Source: Benincasa hispida (lineage: Eukaryota; Streptophyta; Magnoliopsida; Cucurbitales; Cucurbitaceae). From it: a stretch of 64,000 bases of DNA. The first letter of the stretch is position 1. Each line of letters opens with the position of its first letter. The stretch is taken from the NCBI RefSeq assembly GCF_009727055.1, contig NC_052350.1, positions 37,760,649 through 37,824,648 of the forward strand. The letters are read 5' to 3'. The notes under the pieces are model-generated. The model did not search any database. It was given only the letters and a program-made list of their open reading frames with translations, and had not been told where the DNA came from. Shown piece by piece: positions 34,726-44,530 of this stretch. Both the position numbers and the translations under genes were made by a program.

Positions 34726-35197
34726 CACTTCAGAATGTGGGGATACTCGACATATGTGTTGGTGTAAAACCCTAAGAAATTAGAATGACGCTAAAAAATA
34801 TGCCTATTTGTAGGATACCCTAAAGAACAAAAGGTGGTTTATTTTATGATCCTTAAGAAGACAAAGTACTTGTATCGAAAAATATCACATTCTTAAAGGA
34901 AGACCACATAAAAAATCATTAACCTCACAGTAAACTGGTATTAAATGAGATGTCCAGAGATTCTACAAATAAATCAACAAAAGTTGTTAATCAAGCCGGT
35001 CCTTCAACAAAAGTTGTTAAAGAAACTAGTCTATCACATCTGTCTCACGAGTTGAGAATTCCTTGACGTAGCGAGAGGATTGTTCAATAGCCTGATCGAC
35101 ACATGGGTTTAACAGAAACTTAGATCATCATACTTGATGATGACTTAGAGGATCCATTGACCTTTAATTAGGCAATTAAAGATGTAGATAGAAACCA

Positions 35198-35977
35198 ATG
35201 GTAAAAGTCATGGACCTTGAAATGGAGTTTATATACTTCAATTCTATTTGGAAACTTGTAGATCAATCAGGTGGGGTAAAACCTATTGGTTGCAAGTGGA
35301 TCTACAAGAGAAAACGAGATCAAACTGGTAAGGTACATACCTACAAAGCCAAACTCGTGGCAAAAGGTTTTATCCAATGGGAGGGGGTAGACTATGAAGA
35401 AAGTTTCTCTCCTGTTGTCATGATTAAATCTATTATAATGTTTTTGTCCATTTCTGCTTTTTATGATTATGAAATATGGAAAATGGATGTCAAAACAATC
35501 TTTTTGAATGAATATCTTGAAGAAAGTATTTATATGTCTCAACCAGAAGGGTGCATTGAACAAGATCAAGAGCAAAAGGTGTGCAAGCTTAAAAAATCCA
35601 TTTATGGATTGAAACAAGCGTCTCGATCCTGGAATATGAAATTTGACACTACGATCAAATCTTATGGCTTTGAACAAAACGTTGATGAAGCTTGTGTTTA
35701 CAAGAAGATAATCAATAAAACTTTAGCTTTTCTGGTACTTTATGTTGATGATATCCTGCTCATTGGGAATGAGATAGGATTCCTTACTGACATTAAGAGA
35801 TGGCTAGCATCACAATTTCAAATGAAAGATTTGGGAAATGCGCAGTATGTTTTTGGGATCCAAATAGTTCGAAATCGCAAGAATAGAACGCTAGCTCTAT
35901 CTCAAGCATCTTATATTGACAAAATGTTGTCGAGATATAATATGCAAGATTCCAAAGAAAGGTTTGTTGCCTTTTAG
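35198..35977 (+). pseudogene. Copia reverse transcriptase domain
   Basis: A 259-codon open frame covering most of the RVT_2 domain. Landmarks are KPIGCKWIYKRKRDQTGKVH (29-48), YKAKLVAKGF (49-58), WKMDVKTIFLN (94-104), KLKKSIYGLKQASRSW (130-145) and the catalytic LYVDDILLIG (181-190, YVDD at 182-185). It ends by a frameshift near 35965, after which the continuation is read in the next frame (KGLLPFRHGIHLSKEQ at about 35962-36010). The catalytic aspartates survive, but the domain is cut off from RNase H. Confidence 0.9.
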
Positions 35978-36714
35978 ACACGGAATTCATTTGTCTAAGG
36001 AACAATGTCCTAAGACACCTCAAGAAGTTGAAGGAATGAAAAGAATTCCTTATGCATCAGTAGTCTGGAGCTTATTGTACGCTATGTTATGTACACGTCC
36101 AGACATATGCTTTGCAGTTGGAATAGTCAACAGGTTCTAGTGCAACCTTGAACATAGTCATTGGACTGTTGTCAAGAACATCCTCAAGTATCTTCGAAGA
36201 ATGAGGAACTATATGCTCGTGTACGACTCAAAGGATTTAATCCTTACGGGATACACTGATTCTGACCAATGTAGATTATAGGAAATCTACTTTAAGATCA
36301 ATATTCACTTTAAATGGAGAAGCTATAGTATGGAGAAGCATCAAACAAAGTTGTATTGCTGACTCCACCATGGAAGCTGAATACGTAGCTGCATGTGAAG
36401 TAGCTAAAGAAGCAATATGGCTTAGGAAATTCTTGACTGATTTGGAAATGGTTCCAAATATGCATTTGTCAATCACCCTGTATTGTGATAACAGTGAAAC
36501 AGTTGTCGACTCAAAGGAACCTAGAAGCCATAAACGCGGAAAGCACATTGAGTAAAAGTATCATCTCATTACGGAGATAGTACACCAAGGAGACGTGATA
36601 GTCACAAAAATAGCATATGAAGATAAACTTGTTGATCCATTTACGAAGGCCTTCATAGCTAAAGTGTTCGAGGGTCACCTGGTAGGACTTGGAATACAAG
36701 CTTCATCAATCTAG
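35962..36714 (+). pseudogene. Copia RNase H region
   Basis: Continues the polymerase in shifted frames: YASVVWSLLYAMLCTRPDIC, GYTDSD at about 36250, DSTMEAEYVAACEVAKEAIW at 36361-36420 and LYCDNSETVV at about 36480. After a stop replacing the residue following KHIE (36553-36555) come YHLITEIVHQGDVIVTKIA and LVDPFTKAF, to about 36714. Together with the parts upstream this is the usual INT-RT-RH order of Ty1/copia. Several stops and shifts make it inactive. Confidence 0.85.
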
Positions 36715-36799
36715 GGCAATTATAGAATATCAAGGATATCTAGGTACCCTAGTTATTGTATTTTTCTCTCATACTCAACATTGTATATTTGTATATATT

Positions 36800-37025
36800 T
36801 AACACCCACTAGAGTTTTAAATAGAAGATTTTTGTGGAGGTTTACTACAAAGCTTGAAGGAGAATTTCATTGAAAAAGTAAAGAATTTGTGGAAATCATC
36901 AAAAGTATTCAACTTGAAATCCTATTAAAAAAAATTGTGAACTAGCATGCTTGTTACTCAAATTAATGGAATTAGAGTGCTTAATAATTCTGTTTGTTTC
37001 CAAGTTATGCATGTTAACTCTATCA
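36800..37025 (+). repeat. 3' tip of family A LTR
   Basis: AGCATGCTTGTTACTCAAAT, then TTAGAGTGCTTAATAATTCT and TGTTTGTTTCC, is the plus-strand counterpart of the minus-strand LTR ends at 21760-21850 and 37724-37810. Only about the last 200 bases of the 3' LTR remain. No matching target duplication is seen at the two ends of the element (32893 and 37025). Confidence 0.6.
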
Positions 37026-37117
37026 CACTTAGCCATCAACATTATCAATAGACAATGACGGTACTAATCCATAGGACTTGGAATAAGAAACTCAATGTAA
37101 CAAACCTGTGCTTAATA

Positions 37118-37285
37118 ACGAGAGATCGTAGGATTTACTTCAATGAATTGTGGTCCTTCAGAAGAGCGTGATCCTTTCGTGGCTGGTAATGAGAGATCAG
37201 TAGGATTGAATTTTATGGATTATGGTTCTTCAAAAGAGTGTGATCTTTTCATGGTTGTTAATGAGAGATCAGCAGGATTGAATTC
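37118..37285 (+). repeat. Short tandem repeat, ~75-bp unit
   Basis: Just over two copies of AATGAGAGATCAGTAGGATT followed by GGTTCTTCAAAAGAGTGTGA and TCTTTTCATGGTTG. Confidence 0.8.
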
Positions 37286-37289
37286 CATG

Positions 37290-37719
37290 TCTTTATGTCG
37301 TACATAATATTTGTTTCCTCTCACCTTCTCCTTGTTTAGACTAACCTTATCCTTCAAGGCAGTCTTGAGGGAGTTGATTGTCCTCTCTCAAATAATTGTA
37401 ACCCAATCAAGACTATTGTAATAATCTATGTCCTCAACATCTTCAAATAAAGTAGGATATTCTTCTACTTGTTCTTTCCCATCATTGCAATCTCTGTGTA
37501 AAACACTAAGGTGATTTAACAGCATCATCATCATTTTCAAGCTTCAAATTCTTGTATTCTTCTTCTAGTAAATTTAGGTGGAATGCATTCGAAGTCGATT
37601 GATTATCAAAATACCTTGTTGCAAATTCTTGTAAGGACTCCTCACTCTGAACAACTCGCATAGGGGACTGCCATAAACCAGTAATCAACAAAAACTCGTC
37701 TTTTGAAAATGTGATGACC
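37290..37719 (-). pseudogene. DUF1985 domain pseudogene, 3' part
   Basis: On the minus strand it reads VITFSKDEFLLITGLWQSPM, SEESLQEFATRYF, LNLLEEEYKNLKLENDDDAVK and, in a shifted frame, FYTEIAMMGK, then DYYNSLDWVTII and INSLKTALKDK. These are conserved blocks of DUF1985, found in plant proteins often linked to Ulp1-type proteases carried by Mutator-like elements. The upstream part of the same frame lies at 45804-46080, beyond the inserted LTR. Small indels and stops break it. Confidence 0.7.
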
Positions 37720-39549
37720 TTTTTGAAGGAGTAATATAACATGCAACGGAATATTTCAGAATTAATAAGCACTTAAACAACGTTTAATTTGAGTTTAAAA
37801 CATGTTATTCATATGACATTCATAAGAAGGTTTGAAACGCATATTATCTTTGAAGATATCTTCCACAAATTCAGCAGAATTTCACCAAGATTGAGTTTGA
37901 ATCTTCAAGAAGACCACCGCCAAGATCTTCTCCACTATGCTCAAGAAGAAATGTGTGGTGGAAACACTTAAATCAAGCTGAATTGAGGATGAACTAGTGA
38001 GGGTTGAGTAAGGTTTTCAGATTTTTCCACTTCAGTAAGTTAAAACTCAGAAGAATCAATAATCTTTCTGCATGGAGCTTCTATATATAGATAGAAATCA
38101 TGCAAACCAATAGGACTGCATGGATGGCACTACCTACTTGACGATTATTGCAAAATTCATTTGGAATTTGGTGAGAATCCATTCAAAAGTAGTTAGTGGA
38201 TTTTTCCCAAAAATTGGAAAAATCCACTAACTTAAAAGAAAAAAATGATTTCAAATAAAACCATTTTGTTTTTAAATTAGTTTCATAAAATTAATTCAAA
38301 AATAATCAATTTAAATAAAATTAATTTTAATTTTAATTAAACTTTTTAATTAAAAGAATATTAATTTAATATCTCAATATTAAATTAATAAAATAATAAT
38401 TTCACCAATATGATTCAATTTCATATTTAAATCATAATTTAAATATTAATTGATTCTCTAATTTCGTTTAATTTCAACTATATTAAACATTTTTAATTGT
38501 ATCATATACAATCAATTGAAAACCCTAAAATTGAATTTGAACATTTTAAATTCATAACCCTAATTTCAAACATCAATACTCTATTTGTTATTTCAATTTA
38601 AGAGCTAGTAGAGGGACCTAATGGGCCTACAGATCATGAGCTCCAACAATTTGTAATTAATTCGTACTCCTTAATCGAATTAATTACTATTCATTAACTA
38701 TCAAGGCATACCACTATAGCTCGATAGTTGCACTTTCCTCACTATAGATATATTTTTGTCCATGTAAACCATAATCAGTAAGTCGATCCTTCACAGGTCG
38801 CTCGTAATTACAGCTGGGTTAAAATTATCGTTTTACCCCTATAAATACATCTTGTTCCTTAAGTTCCCACTGACCCTGTAATGAACAATTGATTCATAAT
38901 ACTACTTATGAATCATGTCCCTCTCTAATATGAGAAGGCGAAGCCCTGATTGTTCAAGACCTGGAATCAACACTTAAGAGAACAACCTATTTGCTAACCT
39001 TAAAACGGGTAAGAGTGAATTCCATCTTGCAGGGCTATGTCCCTAGCTATCTATCCGGTCTTATCCCCAAAATGAAAGGCTTATTGAGTAGTGTTGTTGG
39101 ACTACTTTCACCCATGTAAATCAAAAGATAATCCCGAATAAACAGAAGTTCATAGCTAGCTCAAGATTAAGATCGAGTTATCCCAGGTTACCTTAGTATT
39201 AAATAGTCAGTTTTAACAGTAAATGGTCTTATAAAGAAAAATGACTATTTCATGGTCCAGTCTTTATGCAAACTCATTACATAGGATGCCCTCATTCACA
39301 TGTCTTTACATGAATGATCTGTGGATCACATTATTTGTATTACCTGTTAGCTTTAGGGCTTCAATCAAACCAAATATTTTGATGATAACAAACTCAGATT
39401 TTTTGTACTAACATTTTAGTGTTTCAGAGTCACTATCTTGTAGAGCTTGGAAAGACGATTCCAACGTAATTTGAATCGCTCAAATCGAAGTTCAAACGAG
39501 AAAGTTATAAGCAAAAGAAGATTGGAGAGGAAATCCAACATGACAGTAA

Positions 39550-39700
39550 CACGTGGCACCTTGCTGACGTGGCATTTGATATAACGGCTGATGTGGCACA
39601 TAAACAGTCAATATTGATGACGTGGTGGATGATGTGACGCTCCAACCGGTCACTTTTTGCTGACGTGGCACATTGGACATTGTTGTGACAGTGACGTGGC
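39550..39700 (+). promoter_or_regulatory. Cluster of ACGT-core bZIP-type motifs in LTR B
   Basis: CACGTG at 39550-39555; TGACGTGGC at 39565, 39661 and 39692; TGACGTGG at 39618; and two one-base variants TGATGTGGC (39589) and TGATGTGAC (39630). Seven sites in 150 bases, in the U3-like part of the LTR. TGACG/ACGT boxes are targets of plant bZIP factors; activity is inferred. Confidence 0.55.
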
Positions 39701-39770
39701 GACCGTAGACGAATGAGATAATGACAAGTGGCAGTCACCCAGCTTCATGTGCGGACGCGCGCGTGCGCTG

Positions 39771-40268
39771 TGTCACAATCGCTCTTTCGGACGCTTCTCT
39801 TAGCGATTGTGCGGCACTTGTTCTCCGCTCACGAACAAGCCAGCCAACTCGATTACGGACTGCGATGGCACACCGAGTGCCTCTTGCAACCTCCACCCCC
39901 GTTTTAGGGAAAACGGTTTTAGAAAACGGGTTTGGAGAAAAAGGTTTTCGTAAGAAGATTTTGTGAGTGTGAATAAAGAAAGAAAGATTGTAGTAGACTA
40001 GAAAGCAATAAGCACAACAACGACTTTAAGAGTACTACTCCGGGTATGAGAGAATGATGGTTAGTCTTATCCCCATATAGTGCATTCTGAACAAAAAGCC
40101 AACTGGCGCCCTTGCATATGCAAAAGGGCGAGTGGTCACTTACAATGAAAATGTAAAGAAAGCAAGCTAACTAAACTAATACAATACAGGACATGAAAAT
40201 ATGCTAGAAGGGGGTTGGATTGGGCAGCGGCCATGGGCAACAGGCCCTGGACAAGCATGACCGTTACA
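39771..40268 (-). repeat. Chromovirus 3' LTR
   Basis: 498 bases; on the minus strand it runs TGTAACGGTCATGC..GCGATTGTGACA. It is nearly identical to 43075-43568; most visible differences are single-base indels, so the insertion is young or the differences are sequencing errors. Confidence 0.9.
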
Positions 40269-40280
40269 TTCTCCCCCACT
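40269..40280 (-). promoter_or_regulatory. Polypurine tract of chromovirus
   Basis: AGTGGGGGAGAA on the minus strand, ending exactly at the 3' LTR start. This is the plus-strand priming site. Confidence 0.8.
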
Positions 40281-40495
40281 TAATTGGTTGACGTCCCCGT
40301 CAACCGACCTTGTTCAAAACCTGCGATGGCCGGAGCCGCATTCTTCAAGTCTTCGGCCCACTCCCAACTGATCTCTTCATCGGGGAGATCCTTCCATTTC
40401 ACCAAGAACTCTGTCAGTTCTCGTCTGGGTCTTCCACTGCGGCGCGTACGTTTACCCAAGATTTGTGCAACTTCTTTCTCAGCAAAACTCTTCAT
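40280..40495 (-). pseudogene. Chromodomain at the end of chromovirus pol
   Basis: Reads KRTRRSGRPRRELTEFLVKW followed by KDLPDEEISWEWAEDLKN, a classical chromodomain core (FLVKW..LP.EE.SWE) at the C-terminus of Gypsy integrase. In chromoviruses this domain guides insertion to marked chromatin. It ends near the polypurine tract, as expected. Confidence 0.85.
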
Positions 40496-40553
40496 GTGAC
40501 TGATGGCGCCTTAGCATGTTCCGCTGTCCATCTCGGGTTCGGATGATAGGGCT

Positions 40554-40972
40554 TCAGGAGTTCACACGATGACCGAATGAATCTTCATCCATGAGGTAAC
40601 TGAACCCTATATGAGTTCTCCCGACCTTCTCAATTACCTCCACTGGACCTTCGTATTCTTTACTAGCCGTTGGTCTCTCTGCCTCGGAACTGAACTGTCC
40701 CGGTCGTAGCTTGATCAGGACCTTGTCCCCAGCTTGAAACTCAAGGGCCCTCTGCTTCTTACCAGCCCATTTCTTCACTCTCCTTGATGCTCTTTCTAGG
40801 TAGCGCGAGCTATCTCAGGGGTTTTGCTCCACTCTTTAGTGAAGTTATGTGTCTGAGGACTTTTGCCTGCATAAGGGTGGTCCACCAAGTGTGGCCTGAT
40901 GGCTGTCTGTCGCACACTTCGAGGGCCGCCTTTTCGACCGCGGAACTCTGCTGGATATCGAAGCTAAGCTGA
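40554..40972 (-). pseudogene. Integrase C-terminal remnant
   Basis: Contains SSAVEKAALEVCDR and, after a frame change near 40800, KKWAGKKQRALEFQAGDKVL followed by IKLRPGQFS. The latter is the GPY/F-type region preceding the chromodomain (EGPVEVIEKVG). The integrase core upstream is deleted. Confidence 0.75.
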
Positions 40973-41073
40973 GTCATACCTAACAACTCGTCTGACTGTT
41001 TTCGACGCCCAGCCAATTCGGGGGGCCATCTGATATACCTTCCTGGCAGGCGGCTTGCCCCTGGCAACAACAT
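40973..41073 (-). other. Deletion junction between RT start and integrase end
   Basis: The minus strand reads WPPELAGRRKQSDELLG (the N-terminal lead-in of Gypsy reverse transcriptase, normally MAPPELAELRKQLDELL) and passes directly at about 40973 into TQLSFDIQQSSAVEKAA, which belongs near the end of integrase. Confidence 0.7.
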
Positions 41074-41199
41074 CGACCTCTAGGTCAATCCCCTTCGTGG
41101 GGGTAGGACTTGGGCAAGCTTCTCGGCCTGACGTCTCGATACTCTTCCAAGACAAATAGGTCGTCTTGGGGATCTCCTCCTCAGTGGACTCAACCGATT

Positions 41200-41714
41200 C
41201 TACTGGATGGTCATGAACGTGGGTTCGTCGTGGGCCGGGCCCCTCTTCAATTGGAGGGCTGAGATCATTCTCACTCCATTTGGCCGCTTGATACTTGCTT
41301 GGACTACGGTCGGTGTAGATCCGGTAATGACTAAGCATTTGGCGAGGGGCACTGGTATGACTTTATGTTCAAGTAGGAATTCCATCCCCAGTACCACATC
41401 AAAATCATCCATCTTGACAATCACGAAGTCGACGAGGGCCCTTCCAGTCTCCTAACTTTACCGGAGTTCTCTTCGCTATCCCGAAATCGGTAGGGCTGCG
41501 GAATTCACAGCTTTCATTTTCCTGCATCTCTTTCCCAATTCAAGTTCAGGCGGCGAGCTTCCGTTTCCGCCATGAAGTTATGGGTAGCCCCAGAGTCAAC
41601 CATAGTGGTTTTGGCCGATCTTTGGTTGACCCAAGCGTCCACATACATGAGACCTTTCTCTAGTGGCTCCGTCGCCTTTCCAATATTCTTCTGGAGTGCA
41701 GACAGAAATTTCAA
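41200..41714 (-). pseudogene. Chromovirus aspartic protease region
   Basis: Active-site block TTMVDSGATHNFMAETEARR (DSGA) at about 41570-41630, followed in another frame by KMDDFDVVLGMEFLLEHKVI, the C-terminal hydrophobic ILG-like half. A frameshift around 41440-41520 separates them. It would cleave the polyprotein in an intact element. Confidence 0.85.
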
Positions 41715-41796
41715 TGCCCCATCCTGGGATTCTCAATTTCTGCCGCTGGCTCGGTTACCGTCTCCTCTAGTTCGGCCTCGTTTCCGGAGGTAGAGG

Positions 41797-43060
41797 CTAA
41801 TGTGGCTTGAAAAGCACTAAACGCGGTTTGATTTGGACATTCACGCGCCCTGTGTGCCCTCTACATATGAAACAAGACAGGGGCGATGTAATTGTTATGC
41901 TTTTGTGGCGGCCCCGCCAGTTGTTTCCTGATCTCGGTTGGGATGATTTACGGTCCCCCCCTGTGTTCTTGTCTCCTCCCCCAGGCCTGGGAGGGCTGGA
42001 ACGGCTGTTTCTGTTTTCCTCATTTGAGGAAGTTGATTGCTTCCTCACATCTTGTGAGTCAGTGCTAAGGTCGTATAGTCGTTCAGCTGCCGCATAGGCA
42101 GAGGGAGATTCTGTACTCTCTGTTCATATAGTTTTGCTTTTCCCACGGTTTCAGCCCCTCCACAAAGCAAAAGACCTTGTCTTTTTCGGACATATCTCGT
42201 ATATGTCCAACATGAGTCCTGCAAACTGTTTTTACGTAGTCCCTGATGTTACTTGTTTGCTTTAGCTCTCTGAGTTTTGTCGAGCCAAGATCTCAACATT
42301 TTCAGGGAAGAACTGCGAACGAAGTTCTTGTTTCAATCTATCCAAGTATCAATAGTGCAACGTCCTTCCTGTTATGTCTGTAAATCGTGATCTCCACCAC
42401 AGTTTTGCATCTTCAATTAGATGCATCGTTGCTATTGTGACTTTCGACTCTTCAGCCACTGTGTTCGTCGCCTTGAAGTATTGCTCAAGGTCGAAGATAA
42501 AATTTTCCAGGGCTTCGCTTCTCGCACCCCACAGAAGGGTTTTTGGTTCTGGGATTTTTATTCGGCTTACTGCCCCTGCGCCCCAGGTGGGCTTGGTTCC
42601 CTACCGCTCGGATGGTGAGATTCACCCTCGCACTCACATCCGCTATCTCGCTCTGACGACATCCAGGGCCGATCGAAAGTCTTCAGATAGGTCGGTTACC
42701 ATCTGAAGTATTGCTTTTTGGGAGCTGTCCAGCTCTTCGACACGCTCCTCTATGTGGGCAAAGAAACCCGAGGAGCTATCGCCTCGTTCAAAGTTGCCGG
42801 CCGTACTGTTTTGGTCTCGAGGGTCTCTACTCCTCATCATCAATTCTCTGACGGGTAATCCGTCTAGGCGGCAACCACCGCATCAATTCCATCGGCTTTT
42901 CGGCAACTTCTTGTAGCCGAGTCTCAAGGAAACGAACATTATCTGGGACCTCTCTCAGGTAGAGCATTTGTTCTTCTATCTCTACCAATCTGTCCAAATG
43001 GGACTTGTTCAAGTTCTTCGTCGCCGACATGACACTGATCTTCCCTCTATAAGCCACTTG
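41797..43060 (-). pseudogene. Chromovirus gag with zinc knuckle
   Basis: Starts MSATKNLNKSHLDRLVEIEE at about 43030 and continues LREVPDNVRFLETRLQEVAE. The middle part (about 42060-42640) is broken into several frames. The nucleocapsid CFICRGHTGR (CCHC knuckle losing register at an indel) lies at about 41850-41880, after a Ser/Arg/Gly-rich stretch. It is frameshifted several times. Confidence 0.8.
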
Positions 43061-43072
43061 GCTCTGATACCA
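43061..43072 (-). promoter_or_regulatory. Primer binding site, initiator Met tRNA
   Basis: TGGTATCAGAGC on the minus strand, two bases inside the 5' LTR. This exact 12-mer is complementary to the 3' end of plant initiator tRNA-Met. Confidence 0.95.
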
Positions 43073-43074
43073 AC

Positions 43075-43568
43075 TGTCACAATCGCTCTTTCGGACGCTT
43101 CTCTTAGCGATTGTGGCGCACTTGTTCCCGCTCACGAACAAGCCAGCCAACTCGATTACGACTGCCGATGGCACACCGAGTGCCTCTTGCAACCTCCACC
43201 CCCGTTTTAGGGAAAACGGTTTTAGAAAACGGGTTTGGAAAAAAGGTTTTCGTAAAAGATTTGTGAGTGTGAATAAAGAAAGAAAGATTGTAGTAGACTA
43301 GAAAGCAATAAGCAACAACAACGACTTTATAGAGTACTACTCCGGGTATGAGGAAATGATGGTTAGTCTTATCCCCATATAGTGCATTCTGAACAAAAAG
43401 CCAACTGGCGCCCTTGCATATGCAAAAGGGCGAGTGGTCACTTACAATGAAATGTAAAGAAAGCAAGCTAACTAAACTAATACAATACAGGACATGAAAA
43501 TATGCTAGAAGGGTTGGATTGGGCATGCGGCCATAGGCAACAGGCCCTGGACAAGCATGACCGTTACA
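43075..43568 (-). repeat. Chromovirus 5' LTR (left contig copy)
   Basis: 494 bases, bounded by TGTAACGG and GTTGTGACA-like ends on the minus strand. It is followed at 43570 by CGCTGCACGTGCCTGCAG, the host flank also seen after 44442. Confidence 0.9.
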
Positions 43569-43658
43569 ACGCTGCACGTGCCTGCAGTTTCTTCACAGAA
43601 TGCAGCGCGTGATGCTCAATCTCCTCCCCTATGCGAGTGTGCTCATATCATTCCGAAC

Positions 43659-43683
43659 NNNNNNNNNNNNNNNNNNNNNNNNN
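43659..43683. other. 25-N scaffold gap
   Basis: Exactly 25 undetermined bases, flanked on both sides by copies of the same sequence. Confidence 0.98.
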
Positions 43684-44530
43684 TCTCGAGGGTCTCTACC
43701 CTCATCATCAATTCTCTGACGGTAATCCGTCTAGGCGGCCAACCACCGCATCAATTCCATCGGCTTTCTCGGCAACTTCTTGTAGCCGAGTCTCAAGGAA
43801 ACGAACATTATCTGGGACCTCTCTCAGGTAGAGCATTTGTTCTTCTATCTCTACCAATCTGTCCACATGGGACTTGTTCAAGTTCTTCGTCGCCGACATG
43901 ATCACTGATCTTCCCTCTATAAGCCAACTTGGCTCTGATACCAACTCTCACAATCGCTCTTTCGGACGCTTCTCTTAGCGATTGTGCGGCACTTGTTCCC
44001 GCTCACGAACAAGCCAGCCAACTCGATTACGGACTCCGATGGCACACCGAGTGCCTCTTGCAACCTCCACCCCCGTTTTAGGGAAAACGGTTTTAGAAAA
44101 CGGGTTTGGAGAAAAGGTTTTCGTAAGAAGATTTGTGAGTGTGAATAAAAGAAAGAAAGATTGTAGTAGACTAGAAAGCAATAAGCAACAACAACGACTT
44201 TATAGAGTACTACTCCGGGTATGAGGAAATGATGGTTAGTCTTATCCCCATATAGTGCATTCTGAACAAAAAGCCAACTGGCGCCCTTGCATATGCAAAA
44301 GGGCGAGTGGTCACTTACAATGAAAATGTAAAGAAAGCAAGCTAACTAACTAATACAATACAGGACATGAAATATGCTAGAAGGGGGTTGGATTGGGCAT
44401 GCGGCCATAGGCAACAGGCCCTGGACAAGCATGACCGTTACACGCTGCACGTGCCTGCAGTTTCTTCACAGAATGCAGCGCGTGATGCTCAATCTCCTCC
44501 CCTATGCGAGTGGTGCTCATATCATCCGAC
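43684..44530. other. Probable false duplication of 42815-43658
   Basis: After the gap the sequence restarts at TCTCGAGGGTCTCTAC (as at 42815). It repeats the gag start, PBS, LTR (43946-44442) and ~88 bases of host flank in the same order, to CATCCGAC at 44530. Differences from the first copy are scattered single-base indels and a few substitutions. Confidence 0.9.

Larger units (their letters stand above)
39771..44442 (-). mobile_element. Chromovirus (Ty3/Gypsy), internally deleted
   Basis: Target duplication CGCTG at 39766-39770 and 44443-44447. On the minus strand the order is 5' LTR, primer binding site, gag with zinc knuckle, aspartic protease, a scrap of reverse transcriptase, the end of integrase, chromodomain, polypurine tract, 3' LTR. 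The reverse transcriptase core, RNase H and integrase core are missing. The LTR pair, PBS and PPT remain, so it had the signals to be copied in trans. The stretch 43684-44442 is a scaffold duplication of 42815-43568, so the true element is about 3.8 kb. It is GC-richer than its surroundings. Confidence 0.9.

Noticed and set aside
40284..42706. Plus-strand ORFs within the chromovirus
   Set aside because: They are antisense shadows of gag, protease and chromodomain frames.
43946..44442. A third chromovirus LTR, implying a tandem LTR-internal-LTR-internal-LTR array
   Set aside because: The same host flank follows both 43568 and 44442, and an N gap lies between. A duplicated contig end explains it better.
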